From assembly GCF_028285745.1 (NCBI RefSeq), contig NZ_JANQOP010000046.1, forward strand, positions 1-64,000: 64,000 nucleotides of DNA, read 5' to 3'. Numbering within the stretch: the first letter of the stretch is position 1; every line of letters starts with the position of its first letter. This document shows, piece after piece, positions 1 to 10,182 of the stretch. The stretch comes from Acaryochloris sp. IP29b_bin.137. Its GTDB lineage: Bacteria; Cyanobacteriota; Cyanobacteriia; Thermosynechococcales; Thermosynechococcaceae. Below the pieces are notes generated by a model. It had not been told where the DNA came from, made no database searches, and was given only the letters and a program-made list of their open reading frames with translations. The position numbers and the translations under genes were made by a program.

Positions 1-21
1 ATTCTAAATACGTCATAGCGG

Positions 22-230
22 TCAACGATGGATTTGTAATGAATGGTCATTCATGGGCACTATGCCATGTTTATCTGTTTTTTGCAGCTTCAAGTCATCT
101 ATCGAGAGGATTTCAGCATCAATGTAACGGGCAGAGGGTGCCTCGACTAGCAAACTCAAGGGCCTCCTTGTCCACAGCCCCATTAAAACGAAGCGGAATG
201 AGTTTTCCCTGAGAGATTCCCGATTTCTAG
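22..230 (-). pseudogene. Decayed gene remnant, unknown family
   Basis: Two adjacent minus-strand reading frames look coding but cannot be joined without a frameshift. One frame contains QGKLIPLRFNGAVDKEAL and runs into a stop. The next frame continues plausibly with ARYIDAEILSIDDLKL and ends at a TGA at 24-22. There is no start codon or ribosome site. I do not recognise the family. It is most likely the end of a dead gene. The call rests only on amino-acid composition and the smooth join across the shift. Confidence 0.3.
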
Positions 231-653
231 ATAAAAGTCAGGGCCTTCCACCTGGATTTAAAGACGTTTTGGTAAGAGGGAAGAGAAAGTATCAATTTAT
301 ACCATATGGATTTATTTTGTAGTGTTTGATACAAGAAAAAATCGGGTTATTTTTTCTTTCTAAACCCTTTTTATTGGGCTTGTAAGATAATTGTCCGTCA
401 AAAAAATGATTTTCTAATCCCTTTGCATCATCCTTCTTTATTAATGGGTAAACTAGGGAATGGATGCCTAATGTGATTATTCTCAGAGAGTTTGAGCGCT
501 TTCACTAACTCGATCAACGTTATATATAACGCTCCTTTCGAAGATATTTTTGTGCTTGAGTTCTGCTAACTTTTAATAGCACCTACTATCTGTCAATAAC
601 ATCCTTGCCTAAGTTCTAGAATTGGGCTTCATATTATTTTGGGGGAGAATCTA
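231..653. other. Upstream region of the chemosensory operon
   Basis: This stretch of about 420 bp is AT-rich and I see no gene in it. It must hold the promoter of the downstream chemosensory operon, but I could not pick a convincing -35/-10 pair. A GGGGGAG ribosome-binding sequence at 641-647 belongs to the first operon gene. Confidence 0.4.
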
Positions 654-1808
654 ATGCTTCAATTTGAAGCGGGACAATTACAAAAGACACTGGATCAGCT
701 GCATCACAATCAATTTTCGGGTGCAGCTCATATTGATGTATCCATTGGACATTCTGAAGAAGTTAGATCTCGGGTTGTTTTCTTCCAGAAGGGGGCGATT
801 ACCTACGTTGGCAAGACCCTACCCACTCCCCCTGAGTTTTCAACACTGATTGGAGAGAAGTTGAAGCTCAAGGTGATGAAGGCTGCGATGCAGTTGGCAA
901 ATAAAAAGGTTGAAGATGCTCACTCCATCCAGGCTTACTTAGCGATTTATTTACGCCTGGGCTTATTTGATTGGCATGCCCTGGAGAAGGCGATGCGATC
1001 GCAGGTCGTATTGTGCCTCGATCAACTTTGGCCCCATGCAGGTACCCTATGCCTAGAAGAAACGACAGATTTCGATTTAGCCTACGGCCAGGATCAGCAT
1101 GGGTTTGACTGGCAACAGCTTTGCCTATCCTTAGCTCAACGGCAACAGGCCTGGGCCTCCTTGACCCCTGCAATCCCGTCCATGGATGCCATCCCGCATC
1201 CCCAGGTACCTGGGGATGGTCAGACCGTCGCCGATGAATATGCCCAACAGCATCTAAGCGTATGGATTGATGGTGAGCGCTCGCTGCTGGACATTGCCGA
1301 AGGGCTGCAACGCGATCCACTGGAGTTGGGGCATCTATACCTCCATTGGCAAAAAATGAGTTGGGTCACATTCTCTGGCGATCAACCTCAATATATGGGG
1401 GAGAGTCCCAATACCACCGCTCTCCAGCGCTTGCCTTTGATTTTAAGTGTGGATGACAGCTTAGTGGTGCAAACTATGCTTAAACGGACCCTTTGTGATT
1501 TTTATCAGGTCTTGACTGCTAGCAATGCCGTGGATGCTCTCAGCCTTTTGAATAGCCAACCGGTAGATCTGATGTTGTTGGATGTCACCATGCCGGATAT
1601 TGATGGCTTGGAATTTTGTAAAACCGTTCGGGGAATTTCTAAGTTCAGAGATCTACCCGTGGTTATGCTGACGGCCAAGGATGGCTTGGTCAACAAAGTG
1701 AAAGGCCAAATGGCAGGCTCAACCCATTACCTAACCAAGCCCGTCAGGAAAGACAAGCTACTGAATGCGATCGACAAATACCTGCCGTCCAGTAAAGTAT
1801 CGGCTTAA
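654..1808 (+). CDS. PatA-like response regulator (PATAN domain + receiver), copy 1
   Basis: This 384-residue protein belongs to the cyanobacterial PatA/PixG/PilG regulator family, which acts as the output regulator of taxis and pilus systems. The first two thirds match the PATAN-type region (start MLQFEAGQLQKTLDQL, then VVFFQKGAITYVG). The last 120 residues are a receiver with the acidic pair in LSVDDS, the phospho-accepting Asp in LLDVTMPDIDG and the Lys in LTKPV. A TTG fifteen bases upstream is possible, but the ATG at 654 sits correctly behind GGGGGAG and aligns with the start of the paralogue that follows. It is the first gene of a six-gene operon. The specific stimulus cannot be told from sequence. 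Confidence 0.88.
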   Translation: MLQFEAGQLQKTLDQLHHNQFSGAAHIDVSIGHSEEVRSRVVFFQKGAITYVGKTLPTPPEFSTLIGEKLKLKVMKAAMQLANKKVEDAHSIQAYLAIYLRLGLFDWHALEKAMRSQVVLCLDQLWPHAGTLCLEETTDFDLAYGQDQHGFDWQQLCLSLAQRQQAWASLTPAIPSMDAIPHPQVPGDGQTVADEYAQQHLSVWIDGERSLLDIAEGLQRDPLELGHLYLHWQKMSWVTFSGDQPQYMGESPNTTALQRLPLILSVDDSLVVQTMLKRTLCDFYQVLTASNAVDALSLLNSQPVDLMLLDVTMPDIDGLEFCKTVRGISKFRDLPVVMLTAKDGLVNKVKGQMAGSTHYLTKPVRKDKLLNAIDKYLPSSKVSA

Positions 1809-2191
1809 AGAATAGTTGAATTCCTTTCCCTGAGAAGGATTCAAGGATCATAGATGTGCGATATAGGGAGATGTTGCTGGCATTAGGACATTCAAGCTAA
1901 AAAAATTAATTTTTCCTTTACGAAAGATCCAAAAGAGTCGTTGTCGGATGGGCACGCTAGAGAATGTATCTTCTGCAGTCCCACCCATAGGATGTTCAAC
2001 ATGTACATCGCCAAACAACCTAGGTCGATGATTGCGATTGGTCACTTTTAGTATAGGGTTCAGTTATTTGATAAAAAAGACTCATTCAAGACGTCTATCA
2101 GGGCTTCTTATTATTCACTGAATATCCTGGGTTTGGCGTCTTCAATCCTGTACTTAAAGAGAAAAATAATGCTTTATCTGGATGGTAAATA
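1809..2191. other. Spacer between the two PatA-like genes
   Basis: This 383-bp spacer separates two tandem paralogues. The short open frames in it have no family signature or ribosome site. It is long enough to carry a second promoter or a processing site, but I see no clear element. Confidence 0.4.
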
Positions 2192-3343
2192 ATGCTTCAG
2201 TTTCAAACTGGAAAATTACTACAGTCTTTGGAGGATTTACATCAAAAAGGCTTTACGGGAGCAGCCTACGTCGATGTATCTATTAATAGCCAGAACACCG
2301 TACGCTCCCAAATTATTTTCTTTAAAGAAGGAGCCATTACTTATGTGGGTGAGGCCTTGCCTAATCCCACTCATTTCTCTCAAGATATTGGTAAAAGGCT
2401 GAATCTAAAAATCATGAATGCTGCCATTAAAATGGCAGAAAAAAAGGTTAAAGATTCAAACTCTATTCACGCCTATTTATCCATTTATACCCGCATCAAT
2501 CTGTTTGAGTGGAATGAGATTGAAACGTTGATGTATAACCAAGCGGTGTTGAGGCTGGACCTGCTTTTACCCTACGAAGGTCGACTGGTTGTCAACCCTC
2601 AAACGGCCTTTGATCTGGTTTATGGCGAAGATCGCCATGGACTGGATTGGCAAAAGCTCAAAACTTCCCTTGAGAAACGCCAACAAGCTTGGGCTGCCCT
2701 AGCTCCAGATATCCCCTCAATGGACGCGGTACCCCATACCATTCGGGTGAATAAAACCCATACCGTAGACGATGTTTTTGCCCAGCAACATTTGCAAACT
2801 TGGATTGATGGGCAGCGGTCCTTGCTCCAAATTGCTGCCGAAGCCAAGCAAGATCCATTGGCCTTAGGAAAACAATATCTGCAGTGGCACAAGCAGGGGT
2901 GGATCACTTTTACGGGGGGTCAGCCTGAGATTGTGGCTCCGCTAATCGGTTCAGAGCGGAAGGACTTGCCCGTCATTTTAAGTGTGGATGACAGCCTCGT
3001 GGTGCAAACCCTGATTAAACGAGCTATCGGCGAATACTATCAGGTCTTGACCGCCAATAGCGCCATTGATGCCCTGCATGTCCTCAACAATAACTCCGTG
3101 GAGCTATTGCTGCTGGACGTGACCATGCCGGATATTGATGGTTTTGAACTCTGCCGCACCGTACGCTCTATTGGTCAATTTCAGGATCTGCCGGTGATTA
3201 TGCTGACGGCTAAGGACGGATTGCTCAACAAAATGAAAGGGCAAATGGCGGGATCAACCCACTATTTAACCAAACCGATTGAAAAAGAAAAATTACTCGC
3301 TGCTATCGAAAAATATATCCCTTCTCCTCAAGTGAGTCGGTAG
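2192..3343 (+). CDS. PatA-like response regulator (PATAN domain + receiver), copy 2
   Basis: This is a 383-residue paralogue of the preceding gene with the same architecture: a PATAN-type N-terminal region followed by a receiver. The receiver keeps LSVDDS, LLLDVTMPDIDG and YLTKPIEK, so it should be phosphorylatable. The two receivers are nearly identical in their motifs, while the middle parts differ more, which points to an old tandem duplication. Paired PatA-like genes could give two outputs from one CheA, or a phosphate sink. The ATG at 2192 gives the same MLQF start as copy 1, although the ribosome site is weak. Confidence 0.88.
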   Translation: MLQFQTGKLLQSLEDLHQKGFTGAAYVDVSINSQNTVRSQIIFFKEGAITYVGEALPNPTHFSQDIGKRLNLKIMNAAIKMAEKKVKDSNSIHAYLSIYTRINLFEWNEIETLMYNQAVLRLDLLLPYEGRLVVNPQTAFDLVYGEDRHGLDWQKLKTSLEKRQQAWAALAPDIPSMDAVPHTIRVNKTHTVDDVFAQQHLQTWIDGQRSLLQIAAEAKQDPLALGKQYLQWHKQGWITFTGGQPEIVAPLIGSERKDLPVILSVDDSLVVQTLIKRAIGEYYQVLTANSAIDALHVLNNNSVELLLLDVTMPDIDGFELCRTVRSIGQFQDLPVIMLTAKDGLLNKMKGQMAGSTHYLTKPIEKEKLLAAIEKYIPSPQVSR

Positions 3344-3376
3344 CGGGTTCGATATTCTTCGTAAGGACGTATTGTT

Positions 3377-4648
3377 ATGGACAGTCAAGCTTATCTGATC
3401 TTTCAGCTGCAAGAGTTGCGGTATGGAATTGATGCTGAGCTCGTAAAAGAAGTTTTTCCGTTACCGGAACTAACACCTCTGGCAGAAGCACCGCCCGATA
3501 TTATCGGTATGCTGAATCTACGGGGAAAAATTGTCCCTGTTATGCATTTAGCTTGTCGATTGGGCCAATCTCAGCCTAATTGTAAGCTCAAGGATGCCGT
3601 CATCGTTATGGACTGGCAAGGCATTCAAGTCGGAATCGTCGTTAATCAAGTCCAAGATGTACTCACGTTTGACGCGTCTGCGATTGATACATCGGTTGAA
3701 TACGGAAGACCTCAAGCTTCTTCTTACATCAAAGGCGTCACCCGGGAATTAGAGGTTCCTATTGTGTTTCTCAACCCAGATTCCCTGGTCCGCCAGCCGG
3801 ACCAGGTCGCTAGCCTGGTCTGGGAATCTGAACTGGATAGGGCAGAGCCTGACTTTCCGGAAATTCCACTCAACCTAGAATCAGAGCAATCATCAGAGTC
3901 ACTGGAAGAGGTTGAAGATCCAGATGAGATCGCAGCCCTGCATCAACAGTGGGAGGCGCTACTGGAAGGCTCTGAGTCTGATTCAGAGCAAATGTTAATG
4001 GCTGATCTAGAAGCAGCTGAGTCTGAATCAGATCAGCCATTAGAGACTGGTTTGGAAGAGGCATTTGACCCTGAACCCACCACCATTCAACCTCCTAAGC
4101 TAGGCACTTTTTTCGAGCGCTACTGCCCCGACGCATCTGAGGCTGATCAAGACGTTTTTCGGCAGCGGGCAGCCAGTTTAAGGGAGGCACTCACCGACAC
4201 CGATCCTGCTGATTTGCGGTCTCTAGCCGTTGTGGGCCTGGGCAATCAGTATTTTGGTCTGGACTTAAGTTGGGTTCGGGAATTTATCAATATTCGGTCC
4301 GTGACCCCCATTCCCTGTTGCCCCCAACATATTGTGGGCAATATCAATTTAAGGGGGGAAGTCATGACCTTGGTGAATATCCAAAAAGCTTTAAATCTGT
4401 CCGACGAATCCAGTGATTCTCCCCAAAAAGCAGTCGTATTCGAGGTGAATGATGTGGTGGCGGGTCTCACCGTTGATGAGGTGATCGATGTGACCGCTTT
4501 ATCATCAGCCCAGATTGCCCCAATTCCAGCCGCTGTCTCCGCTACTTACCGTGAGTTTTTGCAGGGAATGATTCTCTATGACAATCAATACCTCAATCTT
4601 CTGGATCTACCCAAAATGATTAGCCAAGGAGTCTTGAGTGTGGCTTAA
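3377..4648 (+). CDS. CheW-like adaptor with two CheW domains
   Basis: At 423 residues this is far longer than a normal CheW (about 160). It has one CheW domain at about 1-150 (YLIFQLQELRYGIDAELVKE, LNLRGKIVPVMHL) and a second at about 270-423 (INLRGEVMTLVNI). An acidic, low-complexity linker rich in E, S and D lies between them. CheW couples chemoreceptors to the CheA kinase on the cytoplasmic face of the membrane. Double-CheW proteins occur in cyanobacterial phototaxis loci. A GTAAGGA site lies before the ATG, and the gene follows copy 2 of the PatA-like regulator by 33 bp. Confidence 0.88.
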   Translation: MDSQAYLIFQLQELRYGIDAELVKEVFPLPELTPLAEAPPDIIGMLNLRGKIVPVMHLACRLGQSQPNCKLKDAVIVMDWQGIQVGIVVNQVQDVLTFDASAIDTSVEYGRPQASSYIKGVTRELEVPIVFLNPDSLVRQPDQVASLVWESELDRAEPDFPEIPLNLESEQSSESLEEVEDPDEIAALHQQWEALLEGSESDSEQMLMADLEAAESESDQPLETGLEEAFDPEPTTIQPPKLGTFFERYCPDASEADQDVFRQRAASLREALTDTDPADLRSLAVVGLGNQYFGLDLSWVREFINIRSVTPIPCCPQHIVGNINLRGEVMTLVNIQKALNLSDESSDSPQKAVVFEVNDVVAGLTVDEVIDVTALSSAQIAPIPAAVSATYREFLQGMILYDNQYLNLLDLPKMISQGVLSVA

Positions 4649-4750
4649 CTGAGCTGACCTAGGGCCAGGAATGGCCAATCAATCTTTACGTGACCGCTAT
4701 TTGCGGACTTCTTATCAAACTTTTATCAGTCAGAGGACACAAGGAATCCC

Positions 4751-6109
4751 ATGAAAATTACGAACCAACTCCGATGGACCGTTGCCGGCTTGACGGTTTT
4801 TGCCCTAGGCACCACTGCTTACACCGTTAGCAATATTGGTCGCAACACAAACGACGGTACGGTTGTGAACAACGCCGGTATTGTTCGGGGGGCAACCCAG
4901 CGCTTGGTTAAATTAGAGACGAATGGCAAAGCGGATAATCAACTTCGCCAGAAAATTGATGGTCTCATCAACGGATTGATTAACGGAGATGCTGAACTGG
5001 GTCTGCCCAAGGCCACAGATGCCGCGTTCCTAGACAAAATTCAGGCTGTAGAAGCTGAATGGCAAGTATTGGGACAGATGATTGAGCAATATCGGTCAAA
5101 TCCTAGTATGAAAGCTCAGGTCATTGATGAGAGCGAAAAATTCTTTGAATTAACCAACGAAGCTGTGTTTGCCGCTGAAAATGCAGCCACGAATAACGTT
5201 CAAGGGCTAAGCAATACCCAGTACGTTGTGTTGGCATTGAACCTGATCGTTCTGGGATTTATTTTCTGGACCATTCAGCAAGCTTCAAAAGTGTTGACCA
5301 GTTCTGTGGGATCTGTGGCCACCAGCTCTTACGCGATTGCGGAAACCGTTGGCAAACAAGAGCAAATCATCAACGAACAAACCCAATCCGTTAAAGATAC
5401 AACGGTCACCATTGAAGGTCTAGGGATGTCTTCTATGCAAGCGGCCCAGCAAGCTGATTTATCAGCCAAAGGGGCACAAGAAGCCCTGGAACTCTCCAAG
5501 AATGGAACTCAATCCGTGGCAGAAACCGTGGAAGGGATTGGCGAACTCCGAACCAAAGTAGGAGAAATTGCCGAACAGATTATGCAGTTGAGTGAACAAA
5601 CCGGGCAGATTTCGACGGTGTCTCAGCTGGTGGCTGGCATTGCAGACCAAACGAACATGCTGGCCCTAAACGCTGCGGTGGAAGCAGCTCGAGCCGGTGA
5701 GGAAGGAAAAGGTTTCGCGGTGGTTGCCGGTGAAATTCGGAAGCTGGCAGACCAAAGTCGCAGTTCCGCCGACAAGATTAATACCCTGGTGGGTGACATT
5801 CAAGCTTCCATTAACAGCACCGTGATGGTAACCGATGAAGGGACTAAAACGGCAACGAAAGGGATTGAACTAGCGGAATCCACCAATGAGGTGATTCTCA
5901 AAATGGCCCAGTCGATTCAAGACGTGTTTGATAGTAGTCAAACGATTGCTAAAAGTTCTAAGCAACAGGCGGTTGTGGTTCAGCAAGCGGTTTCCGCGAT
6001 TAACACCATTAACCTCGGTGCCCAAGAAACCGCCTCTGCTGTGAGTGAGGTGAATACCACCACAGAACAGCTAACAGACGTTGCTCAACAATTGGCTGTT
6101 ACGGTTTAA
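4751..6109 (+). CDS. Methyl-accepting chemotaxis protein (PilJ/PixJ-like)
   Basis: This 452-residue transducer has an N-terminal membrane segment at about 8-25, a short extracytoplasmic part (about 30-155) and a second membrane segment at about 158-177. The long cytoplasmic signalling helix carries the hairpin tip [20 protein letters not shown]. No HAMP or GAF photosensory domain is evident, so the stimulus is unknown and a light-sensing role is not supported. The sensor region has the compact PilJ-like layout ([15 protein letters not shown]). AAGGA stands seven bases before the ATG. Confidence 0.9.
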   Translation: MKITNQLRWTVAGLTVFALGTTAYTVSNIGRNTNDGTVVNNAGIVRGATQRLVKLETNGKADNQLRQKIDGLINGLINGDAELGLPKATDAAFLDKIQAVEAEWQVLGQMIEQYRSNPSMKAQVIDESEKFFELTNEAVFAAENAATNNVQGLSNTQYVVLALNLIVLGFIFWTIQQASKVLTSSVGSVATSSYAIAETVGKQEQIINEQTQSVKDTTVTIEGLGMSSMQAAQQADLSAKGAQEALELSKNGTQSVAETVEGIGELRTKVGEIAEQIMQLSEQTGQISTVSQLVAGIADQTNMLALNAAVEAARAGEEGKGFAVVAGEIRKLADQSRSSADKINTLVGDIQASINSTVMVTDEGTKTATKGIELAESTNEVILKMAQSIQDVFDSSQTIAKSSKQQAVVVQQAVSAINTINLGAQETASAVSEVNTTTEQLTDVAQQLAVTV

Positions 6110-6126
6110 GACGGCCTTATTTTTAG

Positions 6127-6157
6127 GAAAGAAACCCTTGATTGCCTGGGTTCTTTC
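6127..6157 (+). terminator. Possible hairpin after the MCP gene
   Basis: GAAAGAAACCC is followed after ten bases by GGGTTCTTTC, which can pair with one bulge. There is no T-run, so this is more likely a processing or attenuation hairpin than a full terminator. Confidence 0.3.
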
Positions 6158-6220
6158 GACTCCCAAGCGAAGGCTCTTTCCTACTTTTCCCCACCCTTTA
6201 TCTAAGCAAGCATAACAACC

Positions 6221-8554
6221 ATGTTCATCGAAGATGACGAACTGCGTGGACTTTACAAAGCTGCCAGTGCCGAACATATCGAAACCATAGAAGCAGGTTT
6301 GATCCATTTGGAAAAAAACCCAGGGGATCAACAGCAGTTACAAGCTCTCCTAAGAGCAACCCATTCCCTTAAGGGGGATTCGCGGATGCTAGGGGTTGGT
6401 GATGCTGAGACCGTGACCCATCAGATGGAAGATCTTTTGTCTGAGGTTGAGCAAGGGGATCGAGTTTTATCGTCTGGGTTATGTGATCGCCTTTACTCTG
6501 GTTTGGATGCAGTTCGTAAAATTGCCCATACGGCAGTGACTGGGGAACAGACAGATGTGAGTGTTTTCCACGTCATGGCTCAGTTGATGGCTGGCGATGA
6601 TGCGGACATCCCTTCAGGACCTGCAGCGACCCTAGATATCATCCAAGGGGATGAAACGGTAGAGATTGACCCTGCTGCCACCTTGATACAAGTAGCGGAA
6701 GAGACTGAGCCCGATTTAGCGGCTGAACTGAATCAACTTCTCAAACAATCTCCCTCCGATCAGGGACAATCTAAGCCCGCTGAAACACCGACCACCTCTC
6801 CTTATCAGGTGGATACCGTGCGGGTAGAGGCAGCCAAGCTGGATCAATTGATGACTCAGGCGAGTGAGTTGGCTGTTACGAAACTTCGGATTGCCCAGAG
6901 ACTTGGGGAAGTGGAACAATTAGCCACCCTTAGGGAGCAATGGACCACTGATTTACAAGCCCATCAGTTGAGTTTAACGCCGCTAAAACAGCAACTCTCT
7001 GCGGCCGATGCCATGTTGGTGGATCAGGTCTTGCAAGTTCATCAACAGCGTCTCTCAGCCCTCAGTTTTCAGATTGAAAATCTAAAGGCCCAAGTGGGAG
7101 AAGATTCAACTCGCTTGGATATTACGGCGAACCAATTAGAAGTCGGCATTCGCAATTTGCGCATGTTGCCCGTGGCCGGTCTATTTCAACTCTTCCCTCG
7201 CATGGTGCGGGATCTTGCCAAACAACAGCAAAAACAGATTGAGCTGGTTCTAGAAGGTACAGAGACCCTGGCAGATAAAAACATTTTGGAACAGATGCAG
7301 GCTCCCTTAACCCACTTGGTTCGCAATGCCATCGACCATGGCATCGAGACAACAACCGAACGAATGGCGATGGGTAAGCCGGAAACAGCTACCCTCCGCT
7401 TAAGGGCGTATCAATTAGGCAGTAGTATTGCCATTGAACTCACCGACGATGGCCGAGGGTTGGAGCTGGCCAAAATCCAAGAAACGGCCATCAGACGAGG
7501 GCTACATACTGAGGCCGAGTTAGCCCGCATGACCACCAGCCAAGTCCAATCTCTGATCTTTGCACCCGGTTTTTCAACGCGGACCCAAGTGACAGAGATT
7601 TCGGGCCGAGGGGTCGGCTTGGATGTGGTTCGTGCCAACGTGGAACGACTACAAGGCACCATTCAAGTTCGTTCGATTCCCAGCCAAGGCTGTACCTTTC
7701 AGCTCACTCTCAGCTCTAGCTTAACCACCACTGCAGTCCTTATTGTTGAGGTAAATCAGCATCCTTACGCGATTCCCTTGGAATATGTGGACAAGATGAT
7801 CAGTGTCACCCCTGACCAAATCTTTTCGTTGGAAGGGCATCCTACCATTACGGATCAAGACCAACCCTTATCTGTAATGTGGCTAAGTGATGTTCTTGAA
7901 TTACCAACCGAACAGGATAGACACGAAACTGAACGCACCAATATTCCTTGTGTCATTCTCCAAATTGGTTCAGAACGCTTGGGGTTATTTATCGATCAAC
8001 TCGTAGATCAGCAGGATATTGTGCTAAAACCCCAGAGTAAATTGCTGAAACGCATTCGGAACATTACCGGGGCCACTATTCTGGGAAATGGTGAGATTTG
8101 TATGGTACTCAATCCTCAAGATTTCCTACAAGCCACCCAAGGCATGGACGATCTAACCTTGTCCGAACATCTGCATGAGGCCGTGACATCAAAGGTGTTG
8201 TTGGTTGAAGATTCCATACCAATCCGAACGCAAATGAAACGGATTCTGCAAGGAGCTGGGTATGACGTCACTGCAGCAGTAGACGGTCAAGAGGGATTGG
8301 AGAAGCTGCAGGCTGATCGCTTTGATGCGGTGGTGTCTGATGTGGAAATGCCCAATTTAACTGGACTGGAAATGACGGCCCAGATTCGTCAGAGACAGGA
8401 ATACCAGCAGCTTCCCATTGTGTTGGTCACGACCCTAGCGAAGGAAGAAGACAAACGTCGCGGTCAGGAAGCGGGGGCCAACGCTTACCTAACCAAAGGT
8501 GATTTTGATCAAACATTGCTTATCGAGACCTTAAGGAGGTTAATTGCGTCATGA
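6221..8554 (+). CDS. Hybrid CheA histidine kinase with C-terminal receiver
   Basis: This 777-residue kinase drives the pathway. The HPt domain at about 1-110 has the phospho-accepting His in RATHSLKGDSRMLG. A dimerisation region follows, then a catalytic domain with the N box LVRNAIDHGIE and glycine-rich boxes DDGRGLE and GRGVGLDVV. A CheW-like domain lies at about 510-640, and a receiver at about 657-775 has VEDS, SDVEMPN and LTKGD. CheA-receiver fusions are usual in cyanobacterial PilL/PixL systems. No ribosome site is obvious before the ATG. The stop overlaps the next start as ATGA. Confidence 0.93.
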   Translation: MFIEDDELRGLYKAASAEHIETIEAGLIHLEKNPGDQQQLQALLRATHSLKGDSRMLGVGDAETVTHQMEDLLSEVEQGDRVLSSGLCDRLYSGLDAVRKIAHTAVTGEQTDVSVFHVMAQLMAGDDADIPSGPAATLDIIQGDETVEIDPAATLIQVAEETEPDLAAELNQLLKQSPSDQGQSKPAETPTTSPYQVDTVRVEAAKLDQLMTQASELAVTKLRIAQRLGEVEQLATLREQWTTDLQAHQLSLTPLKQQLSAADAMLVDQVLQVHQQRLSALSFQIENLKAQVGEDSTRLDITANQLEVGIRNLRMLPVAGLFQLFPRMVRDLAKQQQKQIELVLEGTETLADKNILEQMQAPLTHLVRNAIDHGIETTTERMAMGKPETATLRLRAYQLGSSIAIELTDDGRGLELAKIQETAIRRGLHTEAELARMTTSQVQSLIFAPGFSTRTQVTEISGRGVGLDVVRANVERLQGTIQVRSIPSQGCTFQLTLSSSLTTTAVLIVEVNQHPYAIPLEYVDKMISVTPDQIFSLEGHPTITDQDQPLSVMWLSDVLELPTEQDRHETERTNIPCVILQIGSERLGLFIDQLVDQQDIVLKPQSKLLKRIRNITGATILGNGEICMVLNPQDFLQATQGMDDLTLSEHLHEAVTSKVLLVEDSIPIRTQMKRILQGAGYDVTAAVDGQEGLEKLQADRFDAVVSDVEMPNLTGLEMTAQIRQRQEYQQLPIVLVTTLAKEEDKRRGQEAGANAYLTKGDFDQTLLIETLRRLIAS

Positions 8555-8967
8555 CAGATCCGATCAAAGTAGTTCTAGTTGAAGATTCTGGAGTTGCCCT
8601 CCAGATTCTCAATCGATTGCTGGATTCTGCCCCAGAAGTCAACGTTGTGGGAACCGCCCAGGACGGGAATGAAGGGTTAAGAGTCATTGCTCAAACCATG
8701 CCAGATGTCATTTGCACCGATTTGCAGATGCCCAATATGGACGGTTTAGAATTCACCGAAAAGGTGATGAAGGACTTTCCCCGTCCCATACTAGTCATCA
8801 GCAATAGTGTGCATCCTTCCGATGTAGACAATATTTTTAATCTGATGCAGGCAGGTGCCCTAGACTTTTTCCCTAAACCGAATTCTGGGTCTGCAACGGA
8901 TTATGAGATTTTGAAAAAGACGCTAGTGACGAAAATTAAGGTGTTGGCTTCCAAAAAAGTGGGTTAG
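8551..8967 (+). CDS. CheB-like receiver lacking the methylesterase domain
   Basis: This 138-residue single-domain response regulator is closest in motifs to the CheB receiver (LVEDSGVALQILNRLLDS, TDLQMPNMDGLEFTEKVM, AGALDFFPKP). CheB normally continues with a linker and a methylesterase domain of about 200 residues. Here the protein ends right after the receiver fold, and the following sequence is the end of a convergent gene. An ideal AAGGAGGT site inside the CheA end drives translation. It may act as a CheY-like output or phosphate sink. No methyltransferase CheR is present in the operon. Confidence 0.85.
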   Translation: MTDPIKVVLVEDSGVALQILNRLLDSAPEVNVVGTAQDGNEGLRVIAQTMPDVICTDLQMPNMDGLEFTEKVMKDFPRPILVISNSVHPSDVDNIFNLMQAGALDFFPKPNSGSATDYEILKKTLVTKIKVLASKKVG

Positions 8968-8970
8968 CCC

Positions 8971-10182
8971 TTAGCGAGTTAACCAGTCTAGGTGCTGGGG
9001 CAATAGCTTTGCTAAGTCATAGGTTTTCTGAATGGTCTGACGGGCATTGGCTCGGAGTTCGGCCATGCCGTCAGGGTGATCGAGGGCTTCTTGGATGCGA
9101 TCGCACACCTGTTGCGGCGAGAAAAAGTCCACGAGTAGGCCATTCTGGCCATCCTTAATCACTTCCGTTACTGGGGCCGTATCGGATGCCACCAGTAAAC
9201 AGCCCGCGGACATAGATTCCAGCATGGACCAAGACAAGACAAAGGGCCGAGTTAAATAAACATGCACGGAAGAAGCTTGTAACACCTGCAAATACTGGCT
9301 ATAGGGCAACCGCCCCGTAAAATGTAGCCGCGACAGATCTAGGGGCAAGGTCTCCAACATATGCTGCTTATAGGTTTTGCCATTGGGCAGCTTTTTGCCA
9401 TAAGCTACCCGATCCGCCCCTACTATGACTGCATGACAATGGGGTCGTTTTTGCTGCAACAGAGCCATAGCTTCCATAAACTGAGGAAACCCCCGATAAG
9501 GTTCCATGCCCCGTGCCACATAGGTGACGACTTCATCCACGGCTGACAAATCCAGATTAATGTCAGGCAAAACTAGTTTGGCACCGGGTTTAGGCTGAAA
9601 ATACTCCGTATCGATGCCGTCGTGTAAAACCTTGATCTTGCTATGGAATTCTGGCGGGAATTGATGGCGCTGCCATTGAGTAGGGGATAGGCCATAATCG
9701 CAACTCGCCAAATCCAATAAAATCGGGGCATTTTTAATCCGAATACGGGCTTCTGCATCAGCATCTAAGGGATCAGCGGGGTCAAAATCAGCATCAGTGC
9801 CGTGGGCATGGTAGTACCACTCGAAAAAGCAGCAGAACTTGGCCTTCGGGAAAATATCCTTTACGAATAATCCCGGTCCCCACCCAGAATGGGCATAGAC
9901 CACATCCGGCACAAATCCCCGCTCGCTCAATTGCTGGGCAATCCGATACACCGCCTGTCCTTCCAACACCGCGCTCTCTAGAGGGCGAACATAGTGATGG
10001 GTTTCGGGGCGGACTTCCCGTGACGGTTTGTACAGAATCTTCTGGACTCCTTGAATCTGTCCCTCTTCCCGAGCCGTCCCATACACCACTTGATGCTTTG
10101 GACTCTTCGCTAACACCATCGCCAAATGCCGAAACTGAGCCGGGAAATTGGGATGGAGGAACAGAATTCGTTGAAGCGCCAT
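8971..10182 (-). CDS. GT4-family glycosyltransferase
   Basis: This 403-residue protein has the two-domain GT-B layout. The N-terminal half starts with the acceptor-binding motif ILFLHPNFPAQFRHLA. The C-terminal half has the donor-binding region with the E-x7-E signature spread over SMLESMSAGCLLVASDTAPV. It most likely transfers a sugar from a nucleotide donor into a cell-surface polysaccharide or lipid; donor and acceptor are unknown. Its ATG overlaps the stop of the upstream epimerase gene by one base (TAATG), so the two are co-translated. Confidence 0.85.
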   Translation of the reverse strand: MALQRILFLHPNFPAQFRHLAMVLAKSPKHQVVYGTAREEGQIQGVQKILYKPSREVRPETHHYVRPLESAVLEGQAVYRIAQQLSERGFVPDVVYAHSGWGPGLFVKDIFPKAKFCCFFEWYYHAHGTDADFDPADPLDADAEARIRIKNAPILLDLASCDYGLSPTQWQRHQFPPEFHSKIKVLHDGIDTEYFQPKPGAKLVLPDINLDLSAVDEVVTYVARGMEPYRGFPQFMEAMALLQQKRPHCHAVIVGADRVAYGKKLPNGKTYKQHMLETLPLDLSRLHFTGRLPYSQYLQVLQASSVHVYLTRPFVLSWSMLESMSAGCLLVASDTAPVTEVIKDGQNGLLVDFFSPQQVCDRIQEALDHPDGMAELRANARQTIQKTYDLAKLLPQHLDWLTR

